Source: Perognathus longimembris pacificus
Lineage: Eukaryota > Chordata > Mammalia > Rodentia > Heteromyidae
Direction: 5' to 3'
NCBI RefSeq assembly: GCF_023159225.1
Contig: NC_063171.1
Span: forward strand, 4,259,501 to 4,323,500
Length of the DNA stretch: 64,000 nt
Made by a program: the position numbers and the translations under genes
The notes under the pieces: generated by a model
What the model was told of the DNA's origin: nothing
The model's input: only the letters and a program-made list of their open reading frames with translations
Databases searched by the model: none
Shown here: in pieces, positions 1 to 11,069 of the stretch
How the letters are laid out: each line of letters starts with the position of its first letter
How positions within the stretch are numbered: position 1 is the first letter of the stretch

Positions 1-1560
1 CCTGGGTTTCCTCACCGTATAATCTGTGAAAATTTTTGTTTGCTGGAAAAGTTTTTTTGTTTTCTAACTGACCACGTGGTTCTGAAATATGGGCAAAATA
101 ATATCGTTTTGCCACTGGAATTCCAGAAAACTTACATGGCCAATTTAAAAAAAAAATTCTAAGCGTACCCCAGAGCTTGTTCACGTCTGTCTGTCTGTCT
201 GTCTGTCTATTGGTAAAACATGTAAAAACTGGCATTATGGTTTCAAAGTTACTTGCTTTTGACTACTATTTTAACTTACTTTAAGTCTTGTGTTAAAAGA
301 AAAAAAACCCAGGTTATAAACACAAACTGATCATGTTTGGGTACAAGCAAATGTGTCTAAGAAAAACTCCAAAAGGTTCAAATATGCAGCATGTGGTATA
401 AGTACATTCATGTAAAAAACAGTGTGTTATTCTTTATGTCCATCTGTGCTAAAAGTCAAGTGTACATCTGATCCTGACAATTCTTTGGTATAGACTAAGA
501 TTTTGCTTCTCCATTTTTCTCTCCTGTGTTCTCATAAACTCTTTAAGATCAAGGAACCAGAGTCATTTTGGAATGAGTGTGCAAATGGGGTTGCTAACCT
601 CAATTTTCCTCACCCAGGATTAATATTTTGCTTTATAGGATGCAGGTCGACATGTGTGCTAGCTGTGTGGACTGTGGTGGTCTGTGGCTACAGGAAGCTG
701 CCTCCACAGTCTGCTCCCAAACTGCCTGGTTTCACTACTAGTGATTCCTTATTCTCTCTCTTACATGGAAAACCACTCAGGGAATATAGCAGTCCTGTGA
801 AGATTTTGACAGGCCCAGAGTGCTCCTGCCCTCCCACCCCGCCAACATTAGAGTTGGGTTTATAGCAGGCCTATCATGACAGAGTTGCAACCAAGACTTA
901 ATCCAAGGTTAAAAGCATCAGAGTTGTGTTTGGTGACCACAGGGTTGCATTGGGGTAGCAATGGTGTCTTCCCCCTCCATGTTTCAGAAACTGTCGTGGC
1001 TGCTGCAGAGAGCAGACTTGGTTGGCCTTTGGTCTGTGTGGATTTTGTGAAGATGGTTAAAGGCCCAAGCCTTCTAAAATCTTTTTAAGTTGTCACCCTG
1101 CTTAAACCAGTAGGGCACTAGCCTACAAAAGCCAGAGTACTCAGAGTAAGCAACCAGGGAATATTGGGAGATTTCAAATGTCTTTAACCAGTCTATGTAG
1201 AAATTTGCAGGCAATCCAGCAGGAGGTTTGACGATCTATCCAGGGGACTCTGAAAGATGCCACTACAGCCTTGCCCAGATCCAACCCATCTCTCCTGCCT
1301 GCCTCCACCACACATGACTAACAAAGCCTGCTGATTTGGGATGGAAGACACAGCCACTTCGGATCTGCTGAAGCTGAGACTTTTACATTGTCCCAACCTT
1401 TTGCCCTCTTGATTGTTTTTCATTTGTGCTCTCTTCCACCTGCCAGTAAGGTTAAATGATATGATTTGATTTGATGGCACATGGATCTCATTCAGTCTGC
1501 TGTTCTCTAAGTGTTACAGCAGAACTCTGGCAAGTATTTGTTGGTCAATTCTCAACAAGT
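1..1560. other. Unassigned single-copy-like DNA
   Basis: No gene or recognisable repeat can be supported. The only simple repeat is a short (GTCT)n run near 187-208. Reading frames of 120 codons (503-865, plus) and 95 codons (1193-1480, minus) have no recognisable domain and no coding context. Part of 600-1150 is moderately GC-rich and could be a decayed LTR, but no diagnostic ends were found. Confidence 0.5.
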
Positions 1561-1621
1561 TACAGGTAAGCTCTACTCCTATTGTTCTCCTGTTGCTTTA
1601 GTTGGAAATAAAAAGGGCTTT

Positions 1622-1850
1622 TACAGCTAAGATTCCTTGGATTGCAGTTTGAAGCCAGCCCAGGCAGAAAAAAGAAAAATATCCCTCTAAAACTCCATCT
1701 CCCAACTAACCAGCAAAGAGCCAGACTGGAAGCTTGGCTCAAGAGTACCAGCCAAATGCTGAAAGCGACACTGTGACTCAAGTGGTAGAGCAATAGCCTC
1801 GAGCAGAAGTGCTCAGGGACAGTGCCCAGGCCTTGAATTCAAACCCTGTG
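1622..1850 (+). repeat. B1/tRNA-like composite SINE, 5'-truncated
   Basis: The sequence follows the window's main SINE family. A 7SL/B1-like part ('TTTGAAGCCAGCCCAGGCAG') is followed by 'AACTAACCAGCAAAGAGCC', a tRNA-like A-box region ('GTGACTCAAGTGGTAGAGC') and a degenerate B-box region ('GAATTCAAACCC'). The first ~60 bases of the family are missing. It lies just upstream of a retroviral remnant. Confidence 0.85.
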
Positions 1851-1924
1851 AATGCCAACTGGGACAAGGTATCCGAGCAATGAGCACCTAGACCTTCAGG
1901 ATGAGGTCAATCCTGGCAACGAGG

Positions 1925-2097
1925 AACTTTGAAGAGGAGTAAGAGGAGATGAAGTCTCATCTTAAATGGAGTCAATTTAAACTTGCCCTTTCAAAATTAA
2001 TCAGAGCTGGGAGACCAAGAGGAATAGTTGTTTACCCACCTAATGTCCATACCTGTCCATTTTCCATCTGGACAGGAACTTGTACTCTTGCCTTTGT

Positions 2098-2147
<50 letters not shown>

Positions 2148-2645
2148 CTGACTGGTTACTCACAACCAGTCCACTATCCCTAAACACTTCCTTCCTGCCC
2201 CCAGTCCAGTTATTCCTCCTTCCATGTAATGAGCCACAATTGGGTTTATGTTCCAAATGGAACTTTTCTGGCTTGTGCCCAGGGTGTGTTCTCCCATGTC
2301 GTTCATGTTAACTGGTCCTGTGAACTTGTCAGCCTTTTGCCTGACCTCTTACTATACTGCTCTGCCAGCCCCAGTGACTCCTTGATGTGCCAAAGCTACA
2401 GGAGGTAGCCAGAGGAGACCATGACACCCATTGGCCCTGATAACCATTCTCGTTATGATGAGGACTTTTACCAACTAAACTGTCAAACAAATACTTCTTG
2501 GACAGTACCAGGACAAATGACAAATCAGGGACCCCTGACTACTTCGCCCCTTTACAGCAGGAAGTAGCTCCAGAAGAAACAACCTCTGCCCATACTCCCG
2601 GCCTGGTACCCTTCCTCTGTTATTAATAAACAACAAATGGGGGAA
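1925..2645 (+). mobile_element. Decayed endogenous retrovirus, 3' internal (env-like) part
   Basis: This lies directly upstream of an LTR and ends in a purine run ('AAATGGGGGAA') placed like a polypurine tract just before the LTR's TG. Short peptide stretches around 2030-2100 (including WTGTC) and an acidic tail ending at tandem stops (~2620-2630) resemble gammaretrovirus-type env. The reading frame is broken by stops, by frameshifts and by a (TA)n expansion at 2100-2143. Class I ERV is an inference from the layout. No intact product is possible. Confidence 0.5.
2100..2144. repeat. (TA)n microsatellite
   Basis: About 22 uninterrupted TA dinucleotides interrupt the retroviral env-like remnant. 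Both strands read as open frames of Tyr/Ile repeats, which are not real proteins. Confidence 0.97.
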
Positions 2646-2914
2646 TGTTAGCATTTCCCTAGCCTCAGGTCCTCAGCTCCTCCCACTAGCCCCCAGATCC
2701 ACCCATACCTAATGAGCCACTCCTACTCACTACCTAACTACTTCCCTTTTACCCCCAGAGAGAGAAGCTGCCATCTGGATAAGGTGCAGATGCCATGTAG
2801 TTCCCTCTCCTGTGGGAACTATGGCCCCACTAATAAACCTCCTTATGAACCTTCTTCTTCTGCCTGTGATTATCTCCCCATGGTCCTCTGGGATGGCCGA
2901 GACCTGTGCTTTCA
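2646..2914 (+). mobile_element. 3' LTR of the decayed ERV
   Basis: The LTR begins TGTTAG right after the purine-rich tract and ends CTTTCA, giving a TG...CA element of 269 bp. A polyadenylation signal AATAAA lies at about 2831, followed by a pyrimidine-rich U5-like stretch. No matching 5' LTR was seen in the upstream 2.6 kb, so the provirus is 5'-truncated here. The 3' border is inferred from the CA end; I did not find flanking target duplications. Confidence 0.55.
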
Positions 2915-3019
2915 GGGACTGTCCATATAGATTTGATTATAATTTTAAAACATGCTAAGACTTAGGCTTCAGAAGAATCCTTGCAACTAAATGTATTCAT
3001 TTTTAACTAAGAAATGTGT

Positions 3020-3195
3020 GCATATGCTGTTTGCTACTAAGTACAAGTGGGCACCAGACAGAAGGGAAATCCCTGGGTTCCCAGTGTCTTTCTTGATTTT
3101 GGGAGTGGCTGCTGTGGGGGTCGCCCAGGGCACCTCAGCTGCTGAAGTGCTGCTTTGTTCTTTAGGTACCAGAGTCACTGGTGAGTGGAGAGGAA
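3020..3195 (+). pseudogene. Possible retroviral env fragment (low confidence)
   Basis: One reading frame encodes a basic stretch followed by a Gly/Ala/Val-rich hydrophobic run with a GTSA motif, like the cleavage site and fusion-peptide region of retroviral env proteins. It sits ~100 bp beyond the 3' LTR, so it would belong to a different or rearranged insertion. The resemblance is short and could be chance. Confidence 0.22.
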
Positions 3196-3360
3196 CAATT
3201 ACACCTTCTTTTGTGCCTGCTTTGGTCCTGTTTTTTTTTTTTTTCTCTCTCCAAAGATTCTTTTTTTTTCTTCCCAAAATTTACACACTTCCCAGGTCTG
3301 TTTTTCAACATCACCTTTGAGCACATATTGAAGATAAAAAATTTATAAGAAGACCCAAGG

Positions 3361-3592
3361 GTGAGTAGATCACACCTGCTATCCTGGTTACTCAGGAGGC
3401 TGGTATCTAAGGGTTATGTTTGAAGCCAGCCCAGGCAGGGAAGTCTGGGGTACTCTTATCTCCAATTAAACAGTAAAAAGTTGAAAATGGGGCTATGGTT
3501 CAAATTGTAGAACATCAGCTTTGAGCAGAAACAAACAAAAATCAAGTAACCATGCCGAGGCCCTAAATTCAAGCTCCAGTATTGACATCAAA
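3361..3592 (+). repeat. B1/tRNA-like composite SINE
   Basis: Near full-length but diverged copy. The left part has 'TACTCAGGAGGCTG' and 'TTTGAAGCCAGCCCAGGCAG', the linker 'CTCTTATCTCCAATTAA', and the right part 'GGCTATGGTTCAAATTGTAG' and 'CTAAATTCAAGCTCC'. No poly(A) tail remains. Confidence 0.88.
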
Positions 3593-3726
3593 GTTTTTTC
3601 CTCTTATGTGGAAGTTAGGTCTAACTTATAAATATGTATACAAACATATACAAGGTGATATGCATATACACAAAAATATACCAACTATCAAGTATGGTAT
3701 ATGCAGCTGTGAGGGAGGTGGGTACC

Positions 3727-4102
3727 TGTAGGGTTTGCCTGAAAGCAAACCCACCTCAGGGTTCAGGCAGAGAAGAGTTTATTGGAAGAGTTATTGGTAT
3801 TGTTTATTGGAAGAGTTTATTATGCCTCCACCCAGATGGAGGCATGGGAGACAGAGGGGAAGGAAGAAGAGAAAAATAAAGAGAGCAACAATGAGTAAAA
3901 GAGAAAAAGAAAGCCGAGGACTCGTGTTGAGCCGGATTATATAGGGAAAGGTGGGAGATATGGCCAGTGGATTGCATGTGAACTCAGAGAAGGAGCAGGT
4001 AACTGCCTCCAGGTATGCCAGCTACCTAGGTAATGCAGGTACTGGGCACAGTTAAACAGGTGGGGGCATCTGCATGGAGCCCTCCAGGGGGTGGGCCTTA
4101 CA
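3727..4102 (-). mobile_element. Solo LTR of an endogenous retrovirus, 376 bp, 5-bp TSDs
   Basis: Read on the minus strand, the element starts TGTAAGG and ends CCCTACA, so the termini are imperfect inverted repeats (TGTARGG). It is flanked by GTACC on both sides (3722-3726 and 4103-4107), which marks both ends. Inside are a TATATAA promoter box (plus positions ~3938-3943), a C/T-rich R region and AATAAA polyadenylation signals inside a small internal duplication (~3772-3822). No gag, pol or env is attached, so it is a solo LTR left by LTR-LTR recombination. A 5-bp duplication is seen in ERVL and some class I or II elements. The family could not be named. Confidence 0.85.
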
Positions 4103-4139
4103 GTACCAGTGGTAAAACTTCTTTGAGCAACTAACTTCC

Positions 4140-4385
4140 ATTTTAACATAATGAATACCAGGGAGTCAAAACATGTTGGGGGAGGGGATGAGATCAGTAG
4201 AAGGGGGGCAGACAACTGGAGAGAGGAACTTGGTGAATGCAGTCATAATATTCAATATAAGTATGTGGAAATGGAACCACATATATTGAGGAGATGGGTG
4301 GGACTGAGAGGGATGGGGGAGAATGGTGAACGTGGTAACTTTGATCAAGATAATTGTGCTCACAAACACATGTTAAGTTGAAAGT
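4140..4385 (+). repeat. Family X interspersed repeat, copy 1
   Basis: This shares an ordered set of blocks with 29690-29928, 38709-38872 (minus) and 58185-58440: 'CAGTCATAATATTCAATATA', 'GGAAATGGAACCA', a G-rich purine tract, 'TTGATCAAGATAATTGTGCT', 'CACAAACACATGTTAAGTTG'. The A-rich 3' side and purine-rich middle suggest the 3' UTR of an L1 lineage, but the family is not identified. Confidence 0.6.
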
Positions 4386-4401
4386 CTTTGGAACAGCAAA
4401 A

Positions 4402-4507
4402 GATGGCAGGCAGATAGGCAGGTAGGTAGGCAGAGAGAGATAGATAGACAGAGACAGAGGTAGACAGACAGACAGACAGACATATAGGCAAAAAAAAAAA
4501 AAAAAAC
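4402..4507. repeat. Compound (GGCA/GATA/GACA)n microsatellite ending in A16
   Basis: Tetranucleotide runs of GGCA/GGTA, GATA and GACA end in a homopolymer of about 16 A. Confidence 0.95.
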
Positions 4508-4509
4508 CA

Positions 4510-7185
4510 CCCACCTTCTGCAAGGAGCTCTGATGTGGGAGGGGAAGCTGTCCCTTTAGGTCAGCAGCTCTGTGCGCCTGGCTTCCTGCTGTGTCCTCAC
4601 TGCTTGACACAGACCCTGCACATATGGGGTGTTCAGTTCTGATGAACTAGAGAATTAGTTTAAAATATGTTATACACTTTCTGCAAGAGAGAGGATGAAG
4701 GTGATTTCAGAGAAGACATGATATCATCAGCCATTGATGAGTATGGATTAGAAATGTATTCATTTAAAAAAGAGACAAGTTTCTTAGGCTGATTGGATAA
4801 CATAAGAATCATGAAATTGTACAGCATGCCATTTGGTATAAGCCACCCATTTTACCATGCTTTGACTTTGAGACTGTTGTGAGAATTTGATGACAACTTG
4901 GACCAAAAAGCTCCAGGAAAAAAGTAAATAGTTAAATGTAATTGGAACTTTTCTTCTATAGTTTTGACAGATACCCACCATAGAATACAAAGATGCCATC
5001 TTTGTATTCTATGGTATCTTTGTATTCTAAATTACACTTCTGCATTCATGTAGAATTTGCTAAAACTGGTTTTGAATCTCCAACTCATCACAGAAAACTG
5101 GAGGTTGTTTTATTTTTTTTAACGAGAGATTCAGAGAGAGATAATATCACATGGTAGGAAAATTGTGTGGGGCTGAGGTGTTTCCATTATTGCTTCACCC
5201 AGGAAAGGAATGAGATGGAGCCAGATGCAAGAGTGAACACTAGAAAGACAGAAGGAGGTAAACTCTAGCTCAGTACTAAGAAGTACCAAGGCACCACTGG
5301 CTGGAGCTATGAGGCTGAAAACACAGCCACAGTGGGGGAACTGGGAACCAGTATCATTTCTGCAAAGATAAGTGACAGCTCCCTCCCACCAAGGGAATCA
5401 TATAAGAAACTAGCATGTGACTCTTCTGAGAAGGACAAAGTTAATACACAATGGTAAGCAAAAGGTAGACTTCCAAGACCTGGGGACTCAGGTGCTTGTT
5501 GGGAAGAGGGAAGTTGGCATGGGTTGTTCCTGGTGGAGAACTTTCCATGAAACATGAGTAAGAAGGAAAAGCCCAGTGACAGTGTCAACCAAGTCATTTC
5601 CACAAAACTCCTCTCTTGACATCTCTGAGCAAGTCAGAGCCTTAGCAGATATGTGGTGAAGAATGACAAAGGAAGACTAAAAGGGGCCAGGTGAGCCTTC
5701 CAGGCATAAAGCTGTACCAAGTTAGGAGAAAGAGAAACTGAAAACCAGAGAAATGTTTACAAGTTCTGATTCTTATACTGAACTGAACTGTCAAATAAAA
5801 AACAAATCTAGGCCATGCCCTTTGACAGGTGTTGACAAAAGGGACTGCTGTAATTGGGGGAGGGGCTGTTGCAGCCACATAATGTTCTGACCATGAGATC
5901 TTAAGCATCTCAAGGGTTAGGCAAAGAAGGAAGAGCAAACAAGGCTAGACAAAACTGCTGTTAGCCCAGGTGTGGGAAGGCTTATGGCTGCACACTTGAT
6001 CCAGTTTTCCCATTTGGTCCTCTTTGCCTTTCCTAGTTTGAGAAACATATGGAAAGTGAGAATGGAGAGTTATAATCTTAAGCCGTTCCAGGTATGAGGC
6101 ATCTGGGGTTCAGAATGGAATGCTATAGCTTAGGGTAACTCCTGGTTCTCGCTCATGCCTGCCTAGCTGCAAACTCACAGAACTAGTGTTGACAAGGGAA
6201 ATGAAAGGGTGCTTTGAGCATAAAATGGATCAGAAAATGTTTTGCTTTGAAGCCTTTTACTCTCAGGACATGTGACTCGGAATTAGAGAAAAAAGAGAAA
6301 CAAACACAGTTTTGTTAACAAGCATTTTATTCCAATTAGCAGTTCAATTATTGACTCATGAGAAAAACAATAATTATTCAAAGTATATCTGGCTTTATGT
6401 AGGTAAATCAGGAGGCAACCTGAATCCTCCCTAAATCATATAGAGAAGGATGGGAATTTACAAGAATTACTTACTGGGATCACAAAAGAAGGGGGGGAAA
6501 ACCTTGTAGTGTTTTCTAGAAGCACAAGATTCAGGAAAAATTCAATGCAGGCAGGACTTAGTGATTTTGAAAAAAAGGTTGTATCTATGATAGCAAGGGT
6601 CAGAAGATCTATGCAGATGGCCCAAAGTTTATCCACAAGTAAGAAAACCTATTTCTTTGGACATGCTTGTAAGGTTGATGGCTCATTAAATCCCTTTGAA
6701 TGGAACAGTTATTTATATAAGCATACAATCAAATGTACAATTTTAGGATTCTTCAATCCCAGGCTAAGTAAGATTCCCTGAAGTAAAAGACACCAGGAAA
6801 TGTAAGAAGGGCAAACTAAACAGAAGGCTAGCAAGTTTCTCTAAGAAACCTTGCTGATTCTTTGATTCTGAAAAGAATAGGAAGGTTAGAGATGGTGTGA
6901 GAGAGAAATGTGATTTTAATTGTTATGTAAAATGCAAAGCTAACATAAGATGTAGGCATTCAAAGGAAAGGGAGAGAGCTAGGAAAATTTGTATTGTGAC
7001 TCTCCCCCTCTGGGAATATCAAGAAGGCATTATAAAAGGACTGTGTAGTACCACTGTGACGTGGGAGATGAGAAAATTGAATTCGAAATTAGTAAAGGTG
7101 TATATGCTAGTGAGGCAGGGCAGGGAGGGGGAGCCTAAGGAGTCTGGCTGGAGGAGACCAGCTCAGGTACGCAGGTATCTTCCTT
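4510..7185. other. Unassigned single-copy-like DNA
   Basis: No recognisable gene or named repeat. It contains one perfect 19-bp inverted repeat (annotated separately). Reading frames of 60-114 codons are scattered on both strands without family resemblance. Confidence 0.5.
4977..5029. repeat. Perfect 19-bp inverted repeat with partial third copy
   Basis: Left arm 4977-4995 and right arm 4997-5015 are exact reverse complements separated by one base. A further direct copy of ATCTTTGTATTCTA follows at 5016-5029. A template-switch or slippage origin is likely. Confidence 0.95.
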
Positions 7186-7189
7186 GGAT

Positions 7190-7570
7190 ATTAACTTATT
7201 CCCCTTTGGGAATGCCCAAGAGTAGTATGGAGAGATCATAGGTGTTTTATTTTTAGCCTTTTGAGGAACCTACACATTGAATTTCATAGTGGTTGTGCTA
7301 GCTTACATTCCCAACAGTATTTGGAGAGGCTATCGTTTTCCCAGCATCTTGCCATAATATGTTATTATTTGCTTTCTTAATGATTGTTATACAGACTGGA
7401 ATGAGATGGAATCTTAGTGTAGTTTGGGTTTGCGTTTCCTTATTAAAAAATATTGGACATTTCATCATATATTTGGTAGCTATTTGTTTGTGTCAACAAA
7501 GGGTTTTTGTATTCATTTTATCCCTCATATCATTTAGGGTTATAAGTGACAGATGTAATAGCAGTTCAAT
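7190..7570 (-). mobile_element. L1 fragment (ORF2 C-terminal/3' region), old
   Basis: The plus strand reads as antisense L1. It has 'GCCCAAGAGTAGTATGG', 'TTTTGAGGAACCTACACATT', 'ACTGGAATGAGATGGAATCT', 'TTGCGTTTCCTTATTAA' and 'GGACATTTCATCATATATTT' in the same order as the better-preserved L1 at 16605-17840. It is diverged, with no clear ends. Confidence 0.8.
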
Positions 7571-7799
7571 GGCCTTCTAGTCATTTACACTTCCATTTTT
7601 AAGAAAACTATAATTCAAATGCATTACTACCCATAGCATAGGTGAACATGTCTACTGTCTTGCCCTTGAATCATCCACAGAGAAAGGAAAACAGTAACTA
7701 ACATTTCTTAGCCATTGACCCCTTGCCAAAACAGAATAATAGAGACTTGTGTGAGGGTAACTCTTGAAGAGATCATTATTTCACCATTCTCAGTTGAAA

Positions 7800-7905
7800 A
7801 GTATTAATATCAATTGCCAAAGATCACACAGCAAAGTAAGTGTTGAAACTGGAATTCAGAGGGTGTTCTGACTCCAAAACATATACAATCTTTATACTAG
7901 TATAC
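7800..7905 (+). repeat. MIR SINE fragment
   Basis: It contains the MIR core and 3' pattern: 'TTGCCAAAGATCACACAGC', then a run ending 'AACTGGAATTCAGAGG' and 'TTCTGACTCCAAA'. It is diverged, as expected of this ancient mammalian family. Confidence 0.75.
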
Positions 7906-7909
7906 TGGT

Positions 7910-9285
7910 TCCTGAGGCAGAGAGGAAGGAAGTTGGAAAAAAATCTCCAAGACATGCATTTGGGCTTGGTTTTGGTGGCATAAGGAGAGTGGGCAGAAAG
8001 AACCTGGTAGGGGATGATATTACAAGGCCAGAATGGACCAAATATGACAATCTATTACTTGCACAATGAGAGAAGTAGTGGAATCCAAGTTCAAAAGCCT
8101 GAGAAAAACAGAGCAAGTTAGTACCTAAGAAATCAATACCTACCAGTTGTCAAAATCTAATTGAAATTATGATGAAACTGGGGCAGATCTGCCTTCAAGG
8201 GGTGCTATAAGAGAGAGATCTCTATATGCAGAGTAAATATATTGATACACTGCTAAGAACTGATCATGAGAGGCATTCACTGGAAATAATAGGTTTTCAC
8301 AAATGTATCTCCTAAGAATGGAAAGGGTGTAGTTAGCTATACAACTTTTGCTTTGCAGAGTAGGAAATGCAAGTTTGAATTGTTCAGGAAAGGCAAAATG
8401 TGGCCAAGGTAGCTGTTTTACTTCTTCAATTCAATGCTTAGTGCATTCCTTCTATAATATGTCTTTCTTCTAAGTAGAGAAAAAAAGAGTTTACAAATAT
8501 AATGACTTGAGGTATCATCAAATTACTAGCTTTCCAAGTACACCCATACTGAAGCACCTCCATAATCATAGTATTAGACAGATGATAGATAGATGATTAA
8601 TGATAGAAGGCAGATAAGATAGATAGAGATGGAACAAGGGGGCAGCTTTGTACAGCCATATGTGAAAATGGGGGCCCCGCACCTTGTGATATTTGGATTT
8701 ATGGCATTTTTGCAGGCAACTACTCTCCAGAATGCTTCTTTCTGACTAACGGTTATGTTTATGGTTTTTTTTCTCCTCAACAAGTAGGATTCTCTTTTTT
8801 TTCCCTCTCATCTATCATTCCCATTGATCTTTACCAGCACAAATACAGTAGCTTGTGTTTACATTGCTAGCAAAGTCCCAAATGCATTCCCTGGAGTCCT
8901 GTGGGCACTGCCAGGCACGAAGCTGAATGAGGTCAGTGAGTGGCTGCAGTCAGAAGGAAGCAATCTCCATGCCATCTCAGACTATCACTGGATTTCACAG
9001 TCCTGGGATCCAACCTTCTCACTCTGTATCAAGTTACAATTTTTTTTAAAGCCCTTTAGTATTGCCAATTCTTCCATGATGGTTCTGTTTGCCTGACTTT
9101 TAATCTAAAGTTTAAAAAATCTATTCCTACCATACATATAAAGTAACTTAAATATCTTGTATTTTTATCTTAAATAGCATGAGATTCTCACAATCAATTA
9201 CATTTTGGGAAAGTTAGTCTTTCACTCGGCTTTAAGAATTATATTACACTTTTTGTCACCCTTCACTGGAAAACTTTCAACTTTA
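7910..9285. other. Unassigned single-copy-like DNA
   Basis: No gene supported. An imperfect GATA-rich run lies at about 8575-8632. The 8824-9096 frame of 90 codons has no recognised similarity. Confidence 0.5.
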
Positions 9286-9289
9286 CATG

Positions 9290-9435
9290 TACTGGCTCAT
9301 TTAATCTTGGCTTTCAATTTCCACATCTTTTAAGATGAGCAAATTGGAGCAAATAGAACATTCTAAAAACCATACTGCTAATGAAGGGTGCTTGAACTTG
9401 AACCTTAGTTTCTTAATCAGTGCTGTTTTGTTTTG
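9290..9435 (+). repeat. Probable MIR fragment
   Basis: It shows a weak MIR-like order of motifs: 'CTCATTTAATCTTGGCTTTC', 'TTTTAAGATGAGCAAATTGG', 'ACTGCTAATGAAGGGTG', 'TTGAACTTGAACCTTAG'. It is strongly diverged. Confidence 0.5.
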
Positions 9436-9439
9436 GTTT

Positions 9440-10885
9440 GTGCAAAGAATATGAAGTAGGCTTTATGAACAGTAAGGATAAATTTGTCAACTAAAGCACA
9501 ATAAAAACTGTTGCACAATTAAAGTCTGTGACTATTAGGGTGATGTGACAAATCAACAAACATAATCAATTCTGAGAGGATTCAGGAAGATCCTTCCCTG
9601 ACATACAAAGTGAACTAAAAAAGACAGGGCAGGAAATAAAATCCCCTACTTTGAAAGGGTTAGGGATCCTAGAAGGCTTTAATAGCAGGTTTGCAATCAA
9701 GGGCCACCATAAAGAAACAGCAGGAGGGGAGGTAATCTTGGTCATGCTGAGAATGCCCAAGTCTTTAGTTTAGAACTGTGTCAAGCCACCCAGAGAGCGT
9801 CTTTTAAACTCTGTTTCATTTCAGAATGAACATGATGTTTTGGGTCAGTTTACTTTAGTTTTTAAGCCAGAAAACTGAAGATTAGCTTAAAGCCCTTGAT
9901 TGACTAATACCCATCTGAAAAGTAGAAATGAATTTTTGCTCACAGGATAAGTCATTTTTCCATCATAAAATAAAGTAAAATAAAAATTAGACATACCATT
10001 TAGCAGCAAAAAGCCTTTGAACCAACCTCCCAAGTAAAACCACAACATTCTTCAATTGTACTTTCTGGTAGGTCAATCTGGCTTTGAGAAAAGGGGAGAA
10101 AGAGTAAGAGGAAGAGTGAGAGTGAGGCTGTGTAAATACAGTGCTGCATGCCCCTTCCTCATTTAAAAGAAAGGTCTGCTCCAGCCAGGCTTGGTCTTTA
10201 GATCACGTCTCTGGGAATCACTTGGTTTCTGGAGGTACAGAACAGAGTCTCCAGGGAACAGGGTTCCCAAAATTATATGTTTCCAAGCAGGAAAGCCAAA
10301 TCATGAGGTTTGGAAGGGCTAAATGAAAATGGTGTTGGCACAGATTTCCTTGGTGTGTCATTCCAATTTGAAAATGGGTACTTTCAAATCAAGGAAAAAC
10401 CTGGCTTTCCCAGATGAAGAGGCAGAAATTCCTCAGGTATTTAAGTTGATATCATCAACACTAATTTGTCCTAATTGTTCTCTGGTAGAACACTAGTTCT
10501 ATTAAATAGAAAGGGGGAAAAGTAGAGGTTTTCTGTTTCTCCAGGAAATATCCCTTACCTTCAAAGTCAAATTCCTCTCCTCAGTGGTGTCCACTGAGGA
10601 TGGGCTCTTCTGAAGAATGCTGCAGAAGTAATAGGCAAACATAAAAGGACTCTATAGTATTTTGTGCTTGTTTTATTAGGTAGCTGTCTAAAGAGGTTTC
10701 TATTCCATAAATCAAAGTATGAGCACAATGTATTTTGATCAATGTCATTCCATCCATCATTTCCATTTATTTTTATTTTTTTAAATGTTCAGTGATAGTA
10801 AACAGCCCTCTCCTTTCCATTTAGTACAGGTCATTTCTACTTCCTATGGACATGGTCATTAGCTTTTGAAGAAAGTCTCTTGAAT
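9440..10885. other. Unassigned single-copy-like DNA
   Basis: No gene or repeat supported. There is a purine-rich patch at about 10090-10125. Short frames only. Confidence 0.5.
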
Positions 10886-10889
10886 TATT

Positions 10890-11065
10890 TGCTAGGCTGG
10901 TACTCCACCACATGAGCCCTGCCTCAAGCCCAGCTCTTCTTTGCTTAATTGGAGATAAGAGTCTCACAGATTTATCTGCTCAGTTTGGCTTCAAACTACA
11001 ATCTTGTGGATTTCAGCCTCCTAAACAGCTAGAATTACAAGCAAGAACCATCAGTGTTTGGCTTG
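10890..11065 (-). repeat. B1/tRNA-like composite SINE, partial
   Basis: Antisense copy. It has 'CACATGAGCCCTGCC' (tRNA-like end), 'TTAATTGGAGATAAGAGTC' (linker) and 'TCAGCCTCCTAAACAGCTAG' (B1-like left part). It is diverged and lacks the extreme 3' end. Confidence 0.85.
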
Positions 11066-11069
11066 AAAG

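Noticed and set aside
4194..4610. 138-codon frame on the minus strand
   Set aside because: It spans the GATA/GACA microsatellite and family X repeat.
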